The notes: a model not told the origin generated them from the letters alone. A stretch of DNA of 64,000 bases from Acholeplasma equirhinis (GCF_017052655.1 NZ_JAFIDC010000001.1:558001-622000), one strand, 5' to 3'; positions 10,036 to 21,273 are shown, numbered from the stretch's first letter. Made by a program: numbers and translations.

Positions 10036-10974
10036 CTACTCCTTCTCTCCTAATAGATTAAAGGTAACTTTTGAAATTGCGTAAACCAAGATCAAAAGTA
10101 CAACCGATATACTTGCAGCATAACCCATCATATATCGAATGAATCCAAAGTCTTCAATGTGGTTAACAATTAATTGACCTGCATATTGTGGTGTTGGATT
10201 TGATCCTGATAATTGAACACCAATACCACCTGCTTGGAATGTTGAAACAACTGCCATCACCGCACCGAATAACATTTGAGGTTTCATTGAAGGAATTGTA
10301 ATATATAAAATTTCTTGTGCACGATTTCTAATACCATCGACATATGCAGCCTCATAAAGTGTTTGGTCAATATTTAGAACACCTGCTAACATTGCAAGGA
10401 AACCAACCCCCATTGAGCTCCATAATGAGACAATAATCATAATATTCATTAAATATTCTGGTGATTGTAAGAATTGAATTGGTTCTAAGATTAATCCCCA
10501 ATTTAATAACATACTATTTAAATAACCAGATGCATCACCTGAGAAGATAATTTGCCACATGGTCGACATTGCAACACCCATTGTTAAGGATGGTGAATAT
10601 AATATGATTGCAAATATTGTTCTAGGTGTTTTTGGTATTTGTGCAAGCATCCATGCAAGTAAAAACGATAAGATATATCCAATTGGACCAACAATTAATG
10701 CAAACTTAATCGTATTCGATAAAACATATTGCATAAATACTGTATCAATACTGATTAATTCAATATAGTTTCTAATACCAACATAAGTTGGTGCTTGAAT
10801 AGCGTTAAAGTAAGTAAATGATAAAACAATAGCTGCAACGACTGGAATCACGATGAAAATAATGAATAATGTCCAGTATGGAATAATAAACCATGCAGGT
10901 CCATTCATTTTAGTTAATGGATCAAATTGAATTGTTTTAGTAAACCAGGTTGGTTTCTTTTGTTGTGCTTCCAT
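10036..10974 (-). CDS. Sugar ABC transporter permease, MalF type (pair 1)
   Basis: The 312-residue protein has a short cytoplasmic N-terminus, a first helix at about 28-52 and the EAA loop [14 protein letters not shown]...TIPSMKPQ. It directly follows the tethered solute-binding protein gene (shared base at 10974), so that protein and the two permeases probably form one import complex. The substrate is inferred from the operon to be beta-1,3-gluco-oligosaccharides. Confidence 0.9.
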   Translation of the reverse strand: MEAQQKKPTWFTKTIQFDPLTKMNGPAWFIIPYWTLFIIFIVIPVVAAIVLSFTYFNAIQAPTYVGIRNYIELISIDTVFMQYVLSNTIKFALIVGPIGYILSFLLAWMLAQIPKTPRTIFAIILYSPSLTMGVAMSTMWQIIFSGDASGYLNSMLLNWGLILEPIQFLQSPEYLMNIMIIVSLWSSMGVGFLAMLAGVLNIDQTLYEAAYVDGIRNRAQEILYITIPSMKPQMLFGAVMAVVSTFQAGGIGVQLSGSNPTPQYAGQLIVNHIEDFGFIRYMMGYAASISVVLLILVYAISKVTFNLLGEKE

Positions 10975-13900
10975 TATCTTTCCTCCAACCAGTAGTCAAC
11001 GTTATTCATATTTGGAACTGGATAGTTTTTAACAATTACTCCATCAACAACATATCCAAATTCAGCCATTTTATAAAGAATTTCACGATTTGATACACGG
11101 ACTGCATTATCTAGTGCTTGTCTTGGATTTGTACCATCAAAGACGATTGTTGTCCAAGCATTTGATATTTCACGTTCAACCATATAAGTACCCGGAATTC
11201 TTGGTGCTTCAAGTGCATAATTCCATTGTGCCAACACAATATCACGATAAACCTTTGGCATTGAAACGGTTGCGAATGCATCTAAGTTTGCTGTATTCCA
11301 GAAATAAGCTTTACCATAAGTTGCTTGAAGTGTAAATGCAAACTCACTTTGTACCGGTGTTGACATCCACCACTTTAAGAAATCCCAAGCAGCATCTTTT
11401 TTATTTGTTGCAGATAAAATCATATTTGCTTGAGCACCAGATGCACTATAACGCACAATTTCATCTTTAGATTGATCATAATAACCTGGATGTAAATCCA
11501 TGCTCCATAGACCATCTAATTCTTTAGCAGCTGTTTGAAGTAGAATATACGTAGATAAGTCAGAAATACCGATCGGTAATGTACCATATCTAAAGTTATT
11601 ATAGAAACTTGCAACATATTTTGGAATGTTATATAAAGTGAATAAATCACTCATTAATTTAATACCTTGTAGTGTCTCTTCACTATTAATTGCAGTGCTC
11701 ATACCGTTATCACTATATAAGTCACCACCAAATTGATAAATAAATGGTAATGTTGCAACAAATGGTTTCAAACCAGTATATTGAGCAAGCGGTACGAAGT
11801 AATTTAAGCCATATGATTGTAAAATCGGTAAAATTTCAATAATTTCTTCCCATGTTTGTGGAATATCTGTAATACCAATAGAATCTAAGATATCACGACG
11901 ATAATAAGTTACCCAGAAGTTTTGAGTTTCAGGTATACCAAAAACACCATCTTCAAAGATAAATGGTATCATTGCACCTTTAGAAAAGTGTGAAACAAGT
12001 TCTTGATAGCCTTCAAATTGACGTAGATCAAGTGAAGCATCACGAATTGCAAAATCATAAGGAATCCAGTGATCAACACCAAGTGCAACATCTGGTGATT
12101 TACCTGATGTATTTGCAAGAATGAGTTTATTTTGATTTGGCATTTGAGATAGTGTGACACGATAAGGACCATTAAATTGTTGGTCAATCATCGCTTGCAT
12201 AATTTCAATATATTGTCTTGGGTGATTTACCCAAACAACAAGTTCATCATCACTGCCGTTATTAATTGAATAAGGATTGTTAATAAATGATAAAACTAAA
12301 CGTTTTGTACCTTCCCAAAGATTAACGAATAAATTACTATGTGGAGAAGGTAACGCAGCATCATAAGAAATCATTGTTCTTTCTAATTCAAGTGGTGATG
12401 TCATTAAACGTTGCATCAAGAAACCAAGTAATTGGTTTACAGATGAATCACCATCAGAAAACTGTACCATTCTTGATGGTAATCTATTGATTTCTTCTGC
12501 AATGGACATCAGTCTTGATGCAGCGACTCTTAAATTGATAATTTCAGAAGGATTATTGATTGTACTTAAAATAGATAATTCATTATAAAGATCTTCAAGT
12601 TCATAAGCCCATGATCTAATATCACCTTGTGCACTAGGGAAATAAATTTCAATATCCCAGTCACGATATGGATCAGTTCCACCTGCAGTATAACGTTTAA
12701 CATCTAATGCAAGTGATTGAATTTTAGACATAATTTCACGAATCTTTTCAATCGCATTTCTGTAAGGATAAAGCACGGATTCAAAAGTGATTTCATGCAT
12801 ACCAGCGTCTAAATATATGAAGTAAGGATTATTCTCACTATCAACTAAAGTTCTATTGATAAAACTTGTTGTATATGGGAACGCAACTGCTTCGAAATCT
12901 TTAAAAGGTACTTCTCCATCGATATAAACTTTACGGAATGTTGCCATATCACGTAATGCATACTGACGATATTTAACACTTAACGTATAAAAACCACTCT
13001 CTGGAGCTTCAACTTGATACGTTAAGCTTTGTCCACCGTTTTGCCATGAATCAGAGAATACAACATTTAATCTTAAGAATTGCGTGTCATAATACATATG
13101 TGAGGCATCTTGGTCTGGACGCAATCTAATTGATGCATCTGAACGTCTTGAAATATTTCTTGCAGATACTTCACTATAAGCTTTATGTACATCGCTTAAA
13201 TTTTTACCTTGAAGATATGCTTCGTACGTAGGAATATTTTCTTCAGAAACTAAGTATATTTGACCGATTAATAATTCCGCATTAACATAATGAATACTAA
13301 TTTCATCATTTGATTTTAATGGGAATAAGAATAAACCTGGATGCAGACCCTTTTGGTCATTGATTTTATGATGCATCCAACCTTTTGTTTTTTCTGATTG
13401 TGGTTGAATTTCATTAAAATATCGATCTAACTTAAATTCATCAGTTTCAAATACCCAAATTGAAGGTAAAACAATTGTTTTTGCCTCATAATAAGGATTT
13501 TGTCCATTAATACGAATATCAATTTGTGTTGCATCAATAAGACTTGTTAACTCATAAAAATCAATCGCTAGATGATATAAACCATCATTTAATACACCAA
13601 CATTGAATGAGATTGTATTGTCAGAATCTAATAATGCAATATCGCTTGTTGTATTGCTAAATGCTTGATATGCTGCATATTCTTCACTATAGATTTCATT
13701 CGTACCATCAATGATATTAGCATTATATTGGTCAACTAAAAATGCTTCATTGATGTTCACAATTTGTTTGTTGCTATTAGCAACCTTAAATGAAGAATAA
13801 TAAACAACATCACTCTGCGTGATGGTTGGTTCATAACGATATGATAAATCACTACCATCAATGTAATGATTTAGAGTTTGTGGTTGTAAAAAGGATAACA

Positions 13901-14132
13901 CAACAACTAAAAGTAAGACTGAACCTAATGTTATGAAAATCGTCTTTTTAACTGGAATGATGACTAAAAAATCCTTAATTTTTGTTGTTATCTTTTTTAC
14001 AAATTGATGCCATTTTGAAACAGGTCTAGGACCTTTAATTTTTTGATTTCTATAATAGTTAATTAAATAAATTGTAAATCCTATTAAAAATAATAGGATT
14101 AAACTGTAAAATGTAATTTCTATAAAACCCAC
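10974..14132 (-). CDS. Giant membrane-tethered solute-binding protein with carbohydrate-binding-like modules
   Basis: The 1052-residue protein begins with two hydrophobic helices (about residues 8-27 and 63-83) and has no lipobox, so it is anchored by membrane helices. The long middle part (about 85-620) looks like tandem beta-sandwich modules, with phrases such as [14 protein letters not shown] and [14 protein letters not shown] typical of carbohydrate-binding folds. From about residue 635 to the end a family-1 extracellular solute-binding domain is evident ([56 protein letters not shown]). The usual binding protein has 400-500 residues, so this one is more than twice as long. It is coupled to permease pair 1. 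Confidence 0.82.
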   Translation of the reverse strand: MGFIEITFYSLILLFLIGFTIYLINYYRNQKIKGPRPVSKWHQFVKKITTKIKDFLVIIPVKKTIFITLGSVLLLVVVLSFLQPQTLNHYIDGSDLSYRYEPTITQSDVVYYSSFKVANSNKQIVNINEAFLVDQYNANIIDGTNEIYSEEYAAYQAFSNTTSDIALLDSDNTISFNVGVLNDGLYHLAIDFYELTSLIDATQIDIRINGQNPYYEAKTIVLPSIWVFETDEFKLDRYFNEIQPQSEKTKGWMHHKINDQKGLHPGLFLFPLKSNDEISIHYVNAELLIGQIYLVSEENIPTYEAYLQGKNLSDVHKAYSEVSARNISRRSDASIRLRPDQDASHMYYDTQFLRLNVVFSDSWQNGGQSLTYQVEAPESGFYTLSVKYRQYALRDMATFRKVYIDGEVPFKDFEAVAFPYTTSFINRTLVDSENNPYFIYLDAGMHEITFESVLYPYRNAIEKIREIMSKIQSLALDVKRYTAGGTDPYRDWDIEIYFPSAQGDIRSWAYELEDLYNELSILSTINNPSEIINLRVAASRLMSIAEEINRLPSRMVQFSDGDSSVNQLLGFLMQRLMTSPLELERTMISYDAALPSPHSNLFVNLWEGTKRLVLSFINNPYSINNGSDDELVVWVNHPRQYIEIMQAMIDQQFNGPYRVTLSQMPNQNKLILANTSGKSPDVALGVDHWIPYDFAIRDASLDLRQFEGYQELVSHFSKGAMIPFIFEDGVFGIPETQNFWVTYYRRDILDSIGITDIPQTWEEIIEILPILQSYGLNYFVPLAQYTGLKPFVATLPFIYQFGGDLYSDNGMSTAINSEETLQGIKLMSDLFTLYNIPKYVASFYNNFRYGTLPIGISDLSTYILLQTAAKELDGLWSMDLHPGYYDQSKDEIVRYSASGAQANMILSATNKKDAAWDFLKWWMSTPVQSEFAFTLQATYGKAYFWNTANLDAFATVSMPKVYRDIVLAQWNYALEAPRIPGTYMVEREISNAWTTIVFDGTNPRQALDNAVRVSNREILYKMAEFGYVVDGVIVKNYPVPNMNNVDYWLEER

Positions 14133-14158
14133 GGTGAACCCCTTTTTCTAAATGATGC

Positions 14159-14184
14159 GTGTGAGAGGAAAAAACCTCTCACAC
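14159..14184 (-). other. Intercistronic hairpin between binding-protein and transporter genes
   Basis: A perfect 10-bp stem GTGTGAGAGG/CCTCTCACAC with a 6-base loop lies between the stop of the lipoprotein gene (14201) and the start of the tethered binding-protein gene (14132). On the minus strand it is not followed by a T-tract, so it is unlikely to be a full terminator. As in malE-malF type operons, it may protect the upstream mRNA and let the binding protein be made in excess. Confidence 0.75.
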
Positions 14185-14200
14185 ACATACATTCTAGTTT

Positions 14201-15646
14201 TTATGAACCGCTATTAGGATTACCTAATTCGTTTTTCTTTTGATTGTACAATTCGTTTGCTTTAGTGTTCCATTCAACTGCAAATTGTGGCACTGCAGAT
14301 GGACCTTGAGTGACTAAAGCTTGCCATGAATAGGCATTGTTTTCAACATCGGTTGCCCAAGTCCAGAAATCTTTATAGCCTGGTAACCATTTATCTAAGT
14401 CTGGTTTAGCTTTTTCAATGTGTTGGAAAATATAACTTACACCTTCAATACCATCAACCATTTCTTCTACTCTTTCCCAAATTTCAGGATAATCAGCGAT
14501 TGGGAAACGGTCTAAATAAGATGGTATAACACCATCTGCTTCTTCAGCAGCACGACGTTCTTCTAAGACATCTAAACGTGCAGCCCAACCTTGACGGCCA
14601 TAAGTCATCCATTTAGCAAGTAAATATGCTTCTTCTGGATTTTTAGTTTGGCTTGAAACTGCTTGATAGTCAAGAATAACTGGCGGGTATAAACCTTCAG
14701 ATCCTTGTGGGTATGGCCAGAAACCTAAATCAAATACACCATTATCTTTAGCAGTTTTAATCACGTTAAATTGCCAAGAACCTTCGATATCCATTGCACC
14801 ATAACCGGTAGAGATTAAATAACCACCTAGGTGAGGATATGTATCGTATTGTTCTTGTGTGAAGTTTTGTAATGTACCATCAGTTAACATTTGAAGTTTA
14901 ACTTTTTCTTGCATTGCAAAGATCCATTCATCAGATGTGTAATTGAATTTTTCACCATCAAATGTATCATACATAACATCTGCATTGTTCATTGTTGGCC
15001 AAACTTGTTGGAAATCTGGTGATCCATACCATGTATCAAGTGCGATGACTGTATTTTGAGGATCTGTAAATGTTGGAGATTTGATTGCTTTAACAATTTC
15101 AATAAATTCTGAATATGTCCAGTCTTTTACAGGGTAACCATCTTCATCAATACGGTATTTACCTTCTACTGTTGTAAGGTTAGCTTTTTCAAAGATTGTT
15201 AAATTGATCATGATACCTTTTAAAAATTGGAATGAAGGAATTGCATATCTTTTACCATTATATACAGCAGTATCTGCAATATATGGATAGACTAGTTCTG
15301 CATCTTCATCTTTGTCCCAATACTCTGCAACATCAAGTGCAAGTTCTGAAACAACGATTGTTGGTACGTTATCTGTTGCAAATACGTCTGGTAAGATACC
15401 TACTGTAGCAGCAAGTTGAAGGTTACCAGTGAATTCAGCACCAGATCCACCAATATCAGTTCTTAATTGAACATCAATATGTGGATATGCTTCTTCAAAA
15501 GCGTCAATAAGTTTTTGATTCATGTCTTGATCTCCCCAGTCAGCATAAGAAAGCTGGATACGATTTTCGACATCTGGAGTATCACCACATGCTACAAGCA
15601 ATGTAGCAAGGATTAACCCCACAATCAATGTATATATTTTTTTCAT
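14201..15646 (-). CDS. Sugar ABC transporter solute-binding lipoprotein
   Basis: The 481-residue product carries a lipoprotein signal (lipobox LVAC, Cys20) and a family-1 solute-binding fold: IQLSYADWGDQDMNQKLIDAFEEAYP at the mature N-terminus, then GGYLISTGYGAMDIEGSWQF and NPEEAYLLAKWMTYGRQGW. It lies 12 bases after the carbohydrate-binding lipoprotein gene. It is the second solute-binding protein of the operon and could deliver oligosaccharides to permease pair 1 or 2. The hairpin behind it suggests that it is expressed more strongly than the permeases. Confidence 0.9.
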   Translation of the reverse strand: MKKIYTLIVGLILATLLVACGDTPDVENRIQLSYADWGDQDMNQKLIDAFEEAYPHIDVQLRTDIGGSGAEFTGNLQLAATVGILPDVFATDNVPTIVVSELALDVAEYWDKDEDAELVYPYIADTAVYNGKRYAIPSFQFLKGIMINLTIFEKANLTTVEGKYRIDEDGYPVKDWTYSEFIEIVKAIKSPTFTDPQNTVIALDTWYGSPDFQQVWPTMNNADVMYDTFDGEKFNYTSDEWIFAMQEKVKLQMLTDGTLQNFTQEQYDTYPHLGGYLISTGYGAMDIEGSWQFNVIKTAKDNGVFDLGFWPYPQGSEGLYPPVILDYQAVSSQTKNPEEAYLLAKWMTYGRQGWAARLDVLEERRAAEEADGVIPSYLDRFPIADYPEIWERVEEMVDGIEGVSYIFQHIEKAKPDLDKWLPGYKDFWTWATDVENNAYSWQALVTQGPSAVPQFAVEWNTKANELYNQKKNELGNPNSGS

Positions 15647-15658
15647 GTAAACCTCCTA

Positions 15659-18223
15659 TTAGAAATTAGGGTAGATAAAGACTTGTGAAATTTCAAATGT
15701 TCCTGGAAGTGATGTTAAATCTCCACCTAATGTACCAAAGTCTAATTCAAACTTAATATTTTCTTTTGGTACTGAAACTGTAAAGTTAATTGTAATTGTA
15801 TGTACAGTATCTGCAGTCACTGCAAAGTCATGACTACCACCTTCAAGCATTGATGAGAAACCTTCGTTTGGTAAAACTAAGTTTACTCTTAAGTCTCTTG
15901 ATACTGAAGATTTAATTTGAAGCACTAATGTATATTCACCAGCTGCAAGTGTAATACCTTCTTGATAGAAATGAGGGATGTAAGCTTCTGCACCAAGTGT
16001 TGTTACAGTAATAACAGCTTTACCAGGTTCCCAAGTCATTGAATTACCTTCAGCAAAGAAGTTCCAGCCATAAGGTTGATCCATTGTTCCGTTGTAAACA
16101 GATGCAATTGGTTGATTTCCCTCACCTTGTTTAGTAATTGAAACGTTATCTAAGAAGATAGACACTAAGCCTTCTTCAAATGATGCAAATGCACCACCGA
16201 ATTCAAATTTAAGTACTTCTTCACCATTTACTTCAGCAGGTGTAGTAAGTTCTAATATAAATGTTTGTTTACCTGTTGTTAAGTTAACTGTTCTATCAGC
16301 TTCTAGAATGAAGTTTGCCCAGTTTGATGGGTTAGCAACAAGTGGATTCACTGTCATTGGTTGTGATGCATACATATCAAATTTAAGAAGATAAGTTGTA
16401 TTAGGTTCTAATTCCAGAACACCTACTTCTGTATCGCCACCAAATGCTGTAACGTCTTGCATAATTTGAAGTTTCCAACCTTCTCCACCAGCCATAAATT
16501 TAGTAATATGCATAGCGAATTGGCCATCTTCAATACCGAAGGTTGCTTCACTACCTTCCCAGGAGTTATAGAATCCTCTCCAACCAGAAATTGCAAAATC
16601 ACTGTTTGTAAGTGGGAAATCGTATGTTAATTCATGTAAACCAACATGATGGAATGTAACTTCACCATCAGCAAATCCAGGTTGATTACCTAATTCAAAT
16701 GTAAATCTAACAACATGTGTTGGTTGAGTAACTGTAAAGATAAATTCGATACTTGTAGCTGTTGTACCAATTTGTAAACCGTCTTTACGTCCATATTCAA
16801 CCCATTGACCATGACCGATTGCTACATTCATGCTTCTTGCAACTTCTGCAGAAACAATCGCAACAAATTTATAAGTATGACCTTGTTTTAATTCAACATT
16901 TTGTGTTTCTGGTTTAGTTAATTGAACTGCCCAAGCAGCTTCACCACCACCAGTAATATCAAGTGTTAATGAACCTTCAGTTGTATCTTGTGTTACATTA
17001 ACTTGTGGACCACCTTCTGCATACCAAACAGTCCATGTATCATCTTCAGCGATTGGTTTTGTGAAATCAGAATTTAATTCTGCAAATAAGTTATCTCCAA
17101 ATAATAAGTCAACGACATTAACAATTGATTCTTCTTCAGATTCATTTCCTAATGTATCTTCAACAAAGTATACGATTCTAAATTGACCAGGAGTTGATGT
17201 ATCTACTGAATCAACTTCATTATCATCTTCATCAAAGATAGTAACTTCGATTTCTGCAGTGTAATCTTTAGCTTCACCAACATCATACGCAGTTACACCA
17301 GCAAGTGGATTGAATGTTGAACCAACTGTAATGTTTTGTTCAGCAATAATACCTGATAATACTGGACCTTCAGTATCTGGATCAGCTGTTGCTTCTTCAA
17401 CTTTAATATCATCAAAATAGATCGTTGTAGAAACAGCATTTTGATTAACTGTACCTAATTCAAATAAGATTGCACCTTTAGTATTCGTTGGTTTACCCAT
17501 TGTAAATTTATATGAGTAAGTTGCCCAAGATGTTGTAATGTCTTTATATATTGTTTGACCAGGTTTGAAGTCATTGAAGTATGGATCAGATGGTAATAAT
17601 TCACCAACTTGAAGATTAATCTTCTTAGGATCGTTTGCTTTTGCTTTAAATGATACTTCGTATGTCTTACCTTGTTCAAAAGTAATACCGTCTTGTCCAA
17701 ATCTTGGTGTCCAAGCATTAGCACCAACAGTCATTTCAACTTTTAAAGCACCATCTTCAACAGAAAGTTGCATTGCAGCACCATCTGCAACATAGTTAAC
17801 TGCTGGATTGTTCCAGAATGATAGACCTTGAGAGAAGTCACCATTTTGAATCATCGCATCACCTGTAGGTTCTGGTGTTAAAACAGTTATTTGTCTAAAT
17901 GTTTCTGCTTTAACTGCACCAACTTGAACAGTATATTTGACCTCAATAGCTTGCGGTGTTGATGTATTTAAAGTACCGTCAGCTTGTAAGTCACCTTTTG
18001 CAACAGCTAATGAAGTAAATGTGATTTCATCATCATAATATTTACCGTCATTACCTTTTGCTCTAACACCAGTTAAAACGTTAAAAGGCTCCCCAAATGG
18101 CACTTCAACGTTACTAGTTCCTTCAAACATAATTGAAGTTAATTGAACTGTTGTTTCACATGCTACTAGCACCAGTGTTGTCATAAACGCGAATGCTACT
18201 AACATTAGTTTACGTATGCTCAT
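15659..18223 (-). CDS. Surface lipoprotein with four CBM4/9-like modules and Ig-like domains
   Basis: The 854-residue lipoprotein (lipobox LVAC, Cys22) has no catalytic domain I can see. Its order is an Ig-like domain (about 27-115), a first carbohydrate-binding module starting at NGDFSQGLSFWNN (about 125-280), a second Ig-like domain (about 285-375), and three more modules starting at LNSDFTKPIAEDDTW, NSDFAISGWRGFYNSW and NGTMDQPYGWNFFAEG. The repeating N-x-(D/M) start and W-rich binding sheet are typical of CBM families 4 and 9. It lies two bases after the large phosphorylase gene. It probably holds polysaccharide at the surface for the exported laminarinase. Confidence 0.85.
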   Translation of the reverse strand: MSIRKLMLVAFAFMTTLVLVACETTVQLTSIMFEGTSNVEVPFGEPFNVLTGVRAKGNDGKYYDDEITFTSLAVAKGDLQADGTLNTSTPQAIEVKYTVQVGAVKAETFRQITVLTPEPTGDAMIQNGDFSQGLSFWNNPAVNYVADGAAMQLSVEDGALKVEMTVGANAWTPRFGQDGITFEQGKTYEVSFKAKANDPKKINLQVGELLPSDPYFNDFKPGQTIYKDITTSWATYSYKFTMGKPTNTKGAILFELGTVNQNAVSTTIYFDDIKVEEATADPDTEGPVLSGIIAEQNITVGSTFNPLAGVTAYDVGEAKDYTAEIEVTIFDEDDNEVDSVDTSTPGQFRIVYFVEDTLGNESEEESIVNVVDLLFGDNLFAELNSDFTKPIAEDDTWTVWYAEGGPQVNVTQDTTEGSLTLDITGGGEAAWAVQLTKPETQNVELKQGHTYKFVAIVSAEVARSMNVAIGHGQWVEYGRKDGLQIGTTATSIEFIFTVTQPTHVVRFTFELGNQPGFADGEVTFHHVGLHELTYDFPLTNSDFAISGWRGFYNSWEGSEATFGIEDGQFAMHITKFMAGGEGWKLQIMQDVTAFGGDTEVGVLELEPNTTYLLKFDMYASQPMTVNPLVANPSNWANFILEADRTVNLTTGKQTFILELTTPAEVNGEEVLKFEFGGAFASFEEGLVSIFLDNVSITKQGEGNQPIASVYNGTMDQPYGWNFFAEGNSMTWEPGKAVITVTTLGAEAYIPHFYQEGITLAAGEYTLVLQIKSSVSRDLRVNLVLPNEGFSSMLEGGSHDFAVTADTVHTITINFTVSVPKENIKFELDFGTLGGDLTSLPGTFEISQVFIYPNF

Positions 18224-18225
18224 AT

Positions 18226-21200
18226 TTAAATATCCTCCTTTTTGATATACGCAATAATTTTGTTAAACTTTTTATTCCGAATTTCTTCGGCTTTAAGACC
18301 TTTAATTTGTGATCCTAAGATAACTTCTCTGACATCATCTTTCACAAGTTCATAATGTGAAATGAGAACACCTTTATCATATGTATTTGAATTTGAAGTA
18401 TTTATGTATTCAACCTCGATTGTTTTAAAGAGATTTGTACGTACTTTACCATCTTTGAAATAATCTTTACGTAAGATAGGGTGTAATTCAAATGTAAGAT
18501 TGCCATCGATAACTTTAAATAAATCTTTTCCTAAGAACATGTATCGCCAAATGGATAACATTTCTGAGGTTGAGCCTGAAAGTCTTGCAACAAAACCTTG
18601 ACCATGTTTCGTTTTATCTAAGTTTGAAGAAGTTACAATAAAACTTGAATTTTCTAATGGACTTCTACCATAAACTTTTGGATCCATAAAACATGTGAAG
18701 TTTGTTTCAGTTTCATCATAGAATGTGTCATATAACCCAGCTTTAATGAGTGATAACACATATTTATATGTCATGTGAAGGAAGTTTGATTCACGTTCTA
18801 ACCAACCTTTTTGGAATGCTTTAATTCTGCCTATTTCATCAGGCATTTCATCAAGTGGGACAGATGTTTGATAGAACTTCATCTTCTGATCATATAATTT
18901 AGATTGTTTAACGGCATTATAGATTTCTTTAGCTTCTTCAGTTTTTGCAAGTTTTGCAAGATATCTAGCTGGAGCTTCTAAGAATGGAACGATTGGATTA
19001 AGTTCAAATGATTTCACTCTAACAAGTGGTAATCCATAATCACCAATGATATCTTGACCATCTTTTTGAATCTTTTCAAATTCTTTTGCCTCATACGTAA
19101 GATATGTTGGTATAACTGGTGCAAGATCTTTTGCTTTTTTAATTCCTTCTTTAAGAATTTCATCTAGATGATCTATGAGGTTAATAAATGAACTTGCTGT
19201 GTATTCATAAACTTCTTGATCTGCTTTTAAGACTTCTCGATAGTGTTCAAGTGCATCAATTCTAGTTTCAAAATCTTTTGCAATTTTGAGATTTGAACCT
19301 AGTTCAGCAGTAGATTTTAAAATGTATACAGGTTCTGTTTGATATTTAAGTAATAATTTTTTAACAAATTTAGTTAGTTTTCTTAACTCGATTGTTTCCC
19401 CAACACCTGAACCAAAGAGTCCAGGTAAACCATTCATCGCATCATTCCAACCAGGTTTTCCTGCTTCATACATAATACCAATACCCAGTGGATCGAGTGC
19501 TCCGAATTTGGAAAGTATTAATGTGATTAACTTGCCTATTAAGTTGACCCTTAAGGTCGCATCACGCCCTTTTAACCATGTATCTGGTTGTCCATGATGA
19601 TGTTTAATTGCATCGTATTGTCTAACTTTGCCTTGTTTCGTTAGAACATATTTTTGATCTCTTGGTTTAACATCAACCGGTGATTTAAAGAATGGATACT
19701 TCATATCATCGAAAAGTAATTTCTTTTCTTTATCTGGATATATTGCTAAATATAGTTCAATTAAGTCATAAAGATACGTAAAGTGATCTTGCCAGTAACC
19801 TTCACCAAAATGTGCAATGAATTCTACTTTAGAATCTTTTAGAATTTGATGCATTGATTCTTCTAAATTAAGTGGTGTTTTAACAAGGACCTCAGCAATC
19901 ATGCCTAAGCTAAATAAATCTTTTAAAACTTCATCAAGTTCTTTGATTCCAAAAGGTTTACCTTCGTATCTAAACTTGATACCTTCAATTGAAAGTGGAT
20001 TATAACCATCTGCTTGAATCAGAGAACCAAATTGATAGATATTAAAGTCATCAATTTCAGGATAGAACAATAAATCATTTCTTCTGTTTTGTAAAACGTC
20101 TCTAAAGTTACCATTACCTTGAGAATAAAATCTCGGTTCTAGTGAAAAGAAATTATAATCTCTTTCTAAATCACCGTGTTTTCTTGAGAATAAATGATAT
20201 GCACCAAAACCATCTTTTGTTTCAATTGGAAGTGGTACTCCACCACGCATTAAATTATCTAGATAACATTGTTTCAAGTATGCATCAAATATTGGATGTG
20301 CAGTTTCAGTCTTAATGTCATCTAAGAGTTCATCATGCAATTTTTTGTTTTCTTCTTGTTTAGAAAGTAAATCTTTTAGTGTTAATGTTTTAACAATTGT
20401 TTCTAAATCATTTCTATTTTCAGCGTGTCCAATAACTGAAACTTGCGTATATGATTCAGTTAAATCAAATTCACTCATTGTAAAACCAGAAGGAACTTGA
20501 TTTATATGTGTTTGATGACCATTAAATAAATTTTTTTCATCTAAACCATGCGGTAATTGAAGACTTGAGTCATTTTTAAAGATTAATCGATAATCATATA
20601 CATATTTAGATTGTTTAACTTTATCTTGTTTTGTAAAGTAATAATTACCGAAATCTACTTTTTTAACTTCTGCTGTGTCTTCAGTTGACGCAGATAATTT
20701 GTAGAATAAATAATCTTTATAATCAAGTGCTAACATCCAAGATTGAAGTAGATTAGACACTGCCTTATATCCACCGTAATCAATACCAGCAGGTAAAATC
20801 TGTGCTAGTCCATCTACAAGAAGTAATGATTGGGGTTCTTTTTTTAAATTCTTTAACACGACTTTTCTTGCAAGTCCTGCAAATGTCATGTTAGGCAGTG
20901 TATAATATGTTACTTCTACTTTGATTCCTAATTGTTCATTTGTTTCTTCGATCATTAGTTGATGACGATCGATGATCATTTTTTGATTTTTATTATCTTC
21001 TTTGAAAAACTCATGAATCCTATCATTGACTTTTACAAATGTTCTAAAGCCAATAGTTCTTGTGTACATATATGCAAGATTACCTGGATAAAATTCTAAA
21101 ATCGCACCGTTTTTATCTCTTAGTCCAAAAGACGAAATAGCTTGACCACGATTGATGTAAAAACTCCAAAGTGGTTTGCCAAGCTTACCTGCTATACCTG

Positions 21201-21273
21201 AGAGAAATGATGCGAAAGGTTTATCTTTTTGATAATCTTCAATGATGTAACTTTGATTTTGTAAATACCCCAT
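18226..21273 (-). CDS. Large beta-glucan phosphorylase, GH94-like (GH161 candidate)
   Basis: The 1015-residue protein lacks an export signal and should be cytoplasmic. It resembles GH94-clan phosphorylases: a beta-sandwich N-terminal half, a segment QGNGNFRDVLQN at about 386-397, and the motif GWNDAMNGLPGLFGSG at 608-623, where Asp611 fits the general acid. It is about 200 residues longer than the GH94 enzyme of the neighbouring operon and diverges from it. The family GH161 (beta-1,3-glucan phosphorylases of about 1000-1100 residues) is the best match I can recall, though GH149 is an alternative. It should convert beta-1,3-gluco-oligosaccharides and phosphate to glucose 1-phosphate. It is the first gene behind the double-operator promoter. 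Confidence 0.75.
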   Translation of the reverse strand: MGYLQNQSYIIEDYQKDKPFASFLSGIAGKLGKPLWSFYINRGQAISSFGLRDKNGAILEFYPGNLAYMYTRTIGFRTFVKVNDRIHEFFKEDNKNQKMIIDRHQLMIEETNEQLGIKVEVTYYTLPNMTFAGLARKVVLKNLKKEPQSLLLVDGLAQILPAGIDYGGYKAVSNLLQSWMLALDYKDYLFYKLSASTEDTAEVKKVDFGNYYFTKQDKVKQSKYVYDYRLIFKNDSSLQLPHGLDEKNLFNGHQTHINQVPSGFTMSEFDLTESYTQVSVIGHAENRNDLETIVKTLTLKDLLSKQEENKKLHDELLDDIKTETAHPIFDAYLKQCYLDNLMRGGVPLPIETKDGFGAYHLFSRKHGDLERDYNFFSLEPRFYSQGNGNFRDVLQNRRNDLLFYPEIDDFNIYQFGSLIQADGYNPLSIEGIKFRYEGKPFGIKELDEVLKDLFSLGMIAEVLVKTPLNLEESMHQILKDSKVEFIAHFGEGYWQDHFTYLYDLIELYLAIYPDKEKKLLFDDMKYPFFKSPVDVKPRDQKYVLTKQGKVRQYDAIKHHHGQPDTWLKGRDATLRVNLIGKLITLILSKFGALDPLGIGIMYEAGKPGWNDAMNGLPGLFGSGVGETIELRKLTKFVKKLLLKYQTEPVYILKSTAELGSNLKIAKDFETRIDALEHYREVLKADQEVYEYTASSFINLIDHLDEILKEGIKKAKDLAPVIPTYLTYEAKEFEKIQKDGQDIIGDYGLPLVRVKSFELNPIVPFLEAPARYLAKLAKTEEAKEIYNAVKQSKLYDQKMKFYQTSVPLDEMPDEIGRIKAFQKGWLERESNFLHMTYKYVLSLIKAGLYDTFYDETETNFTCFMDPKVYGRSPLENSSFIVTSSNLDKTKHGQGFVARLSGSTSEMLSIWRYMFLGKDLFKVIDGNLTFELHPILRKDYFKDGKVRTNLFKTIEVEYINTSNSNTYDKGVLISHYELVKDDVREVILGSQIKGLKAEEIRNKKFNKIIAYIKKEDI

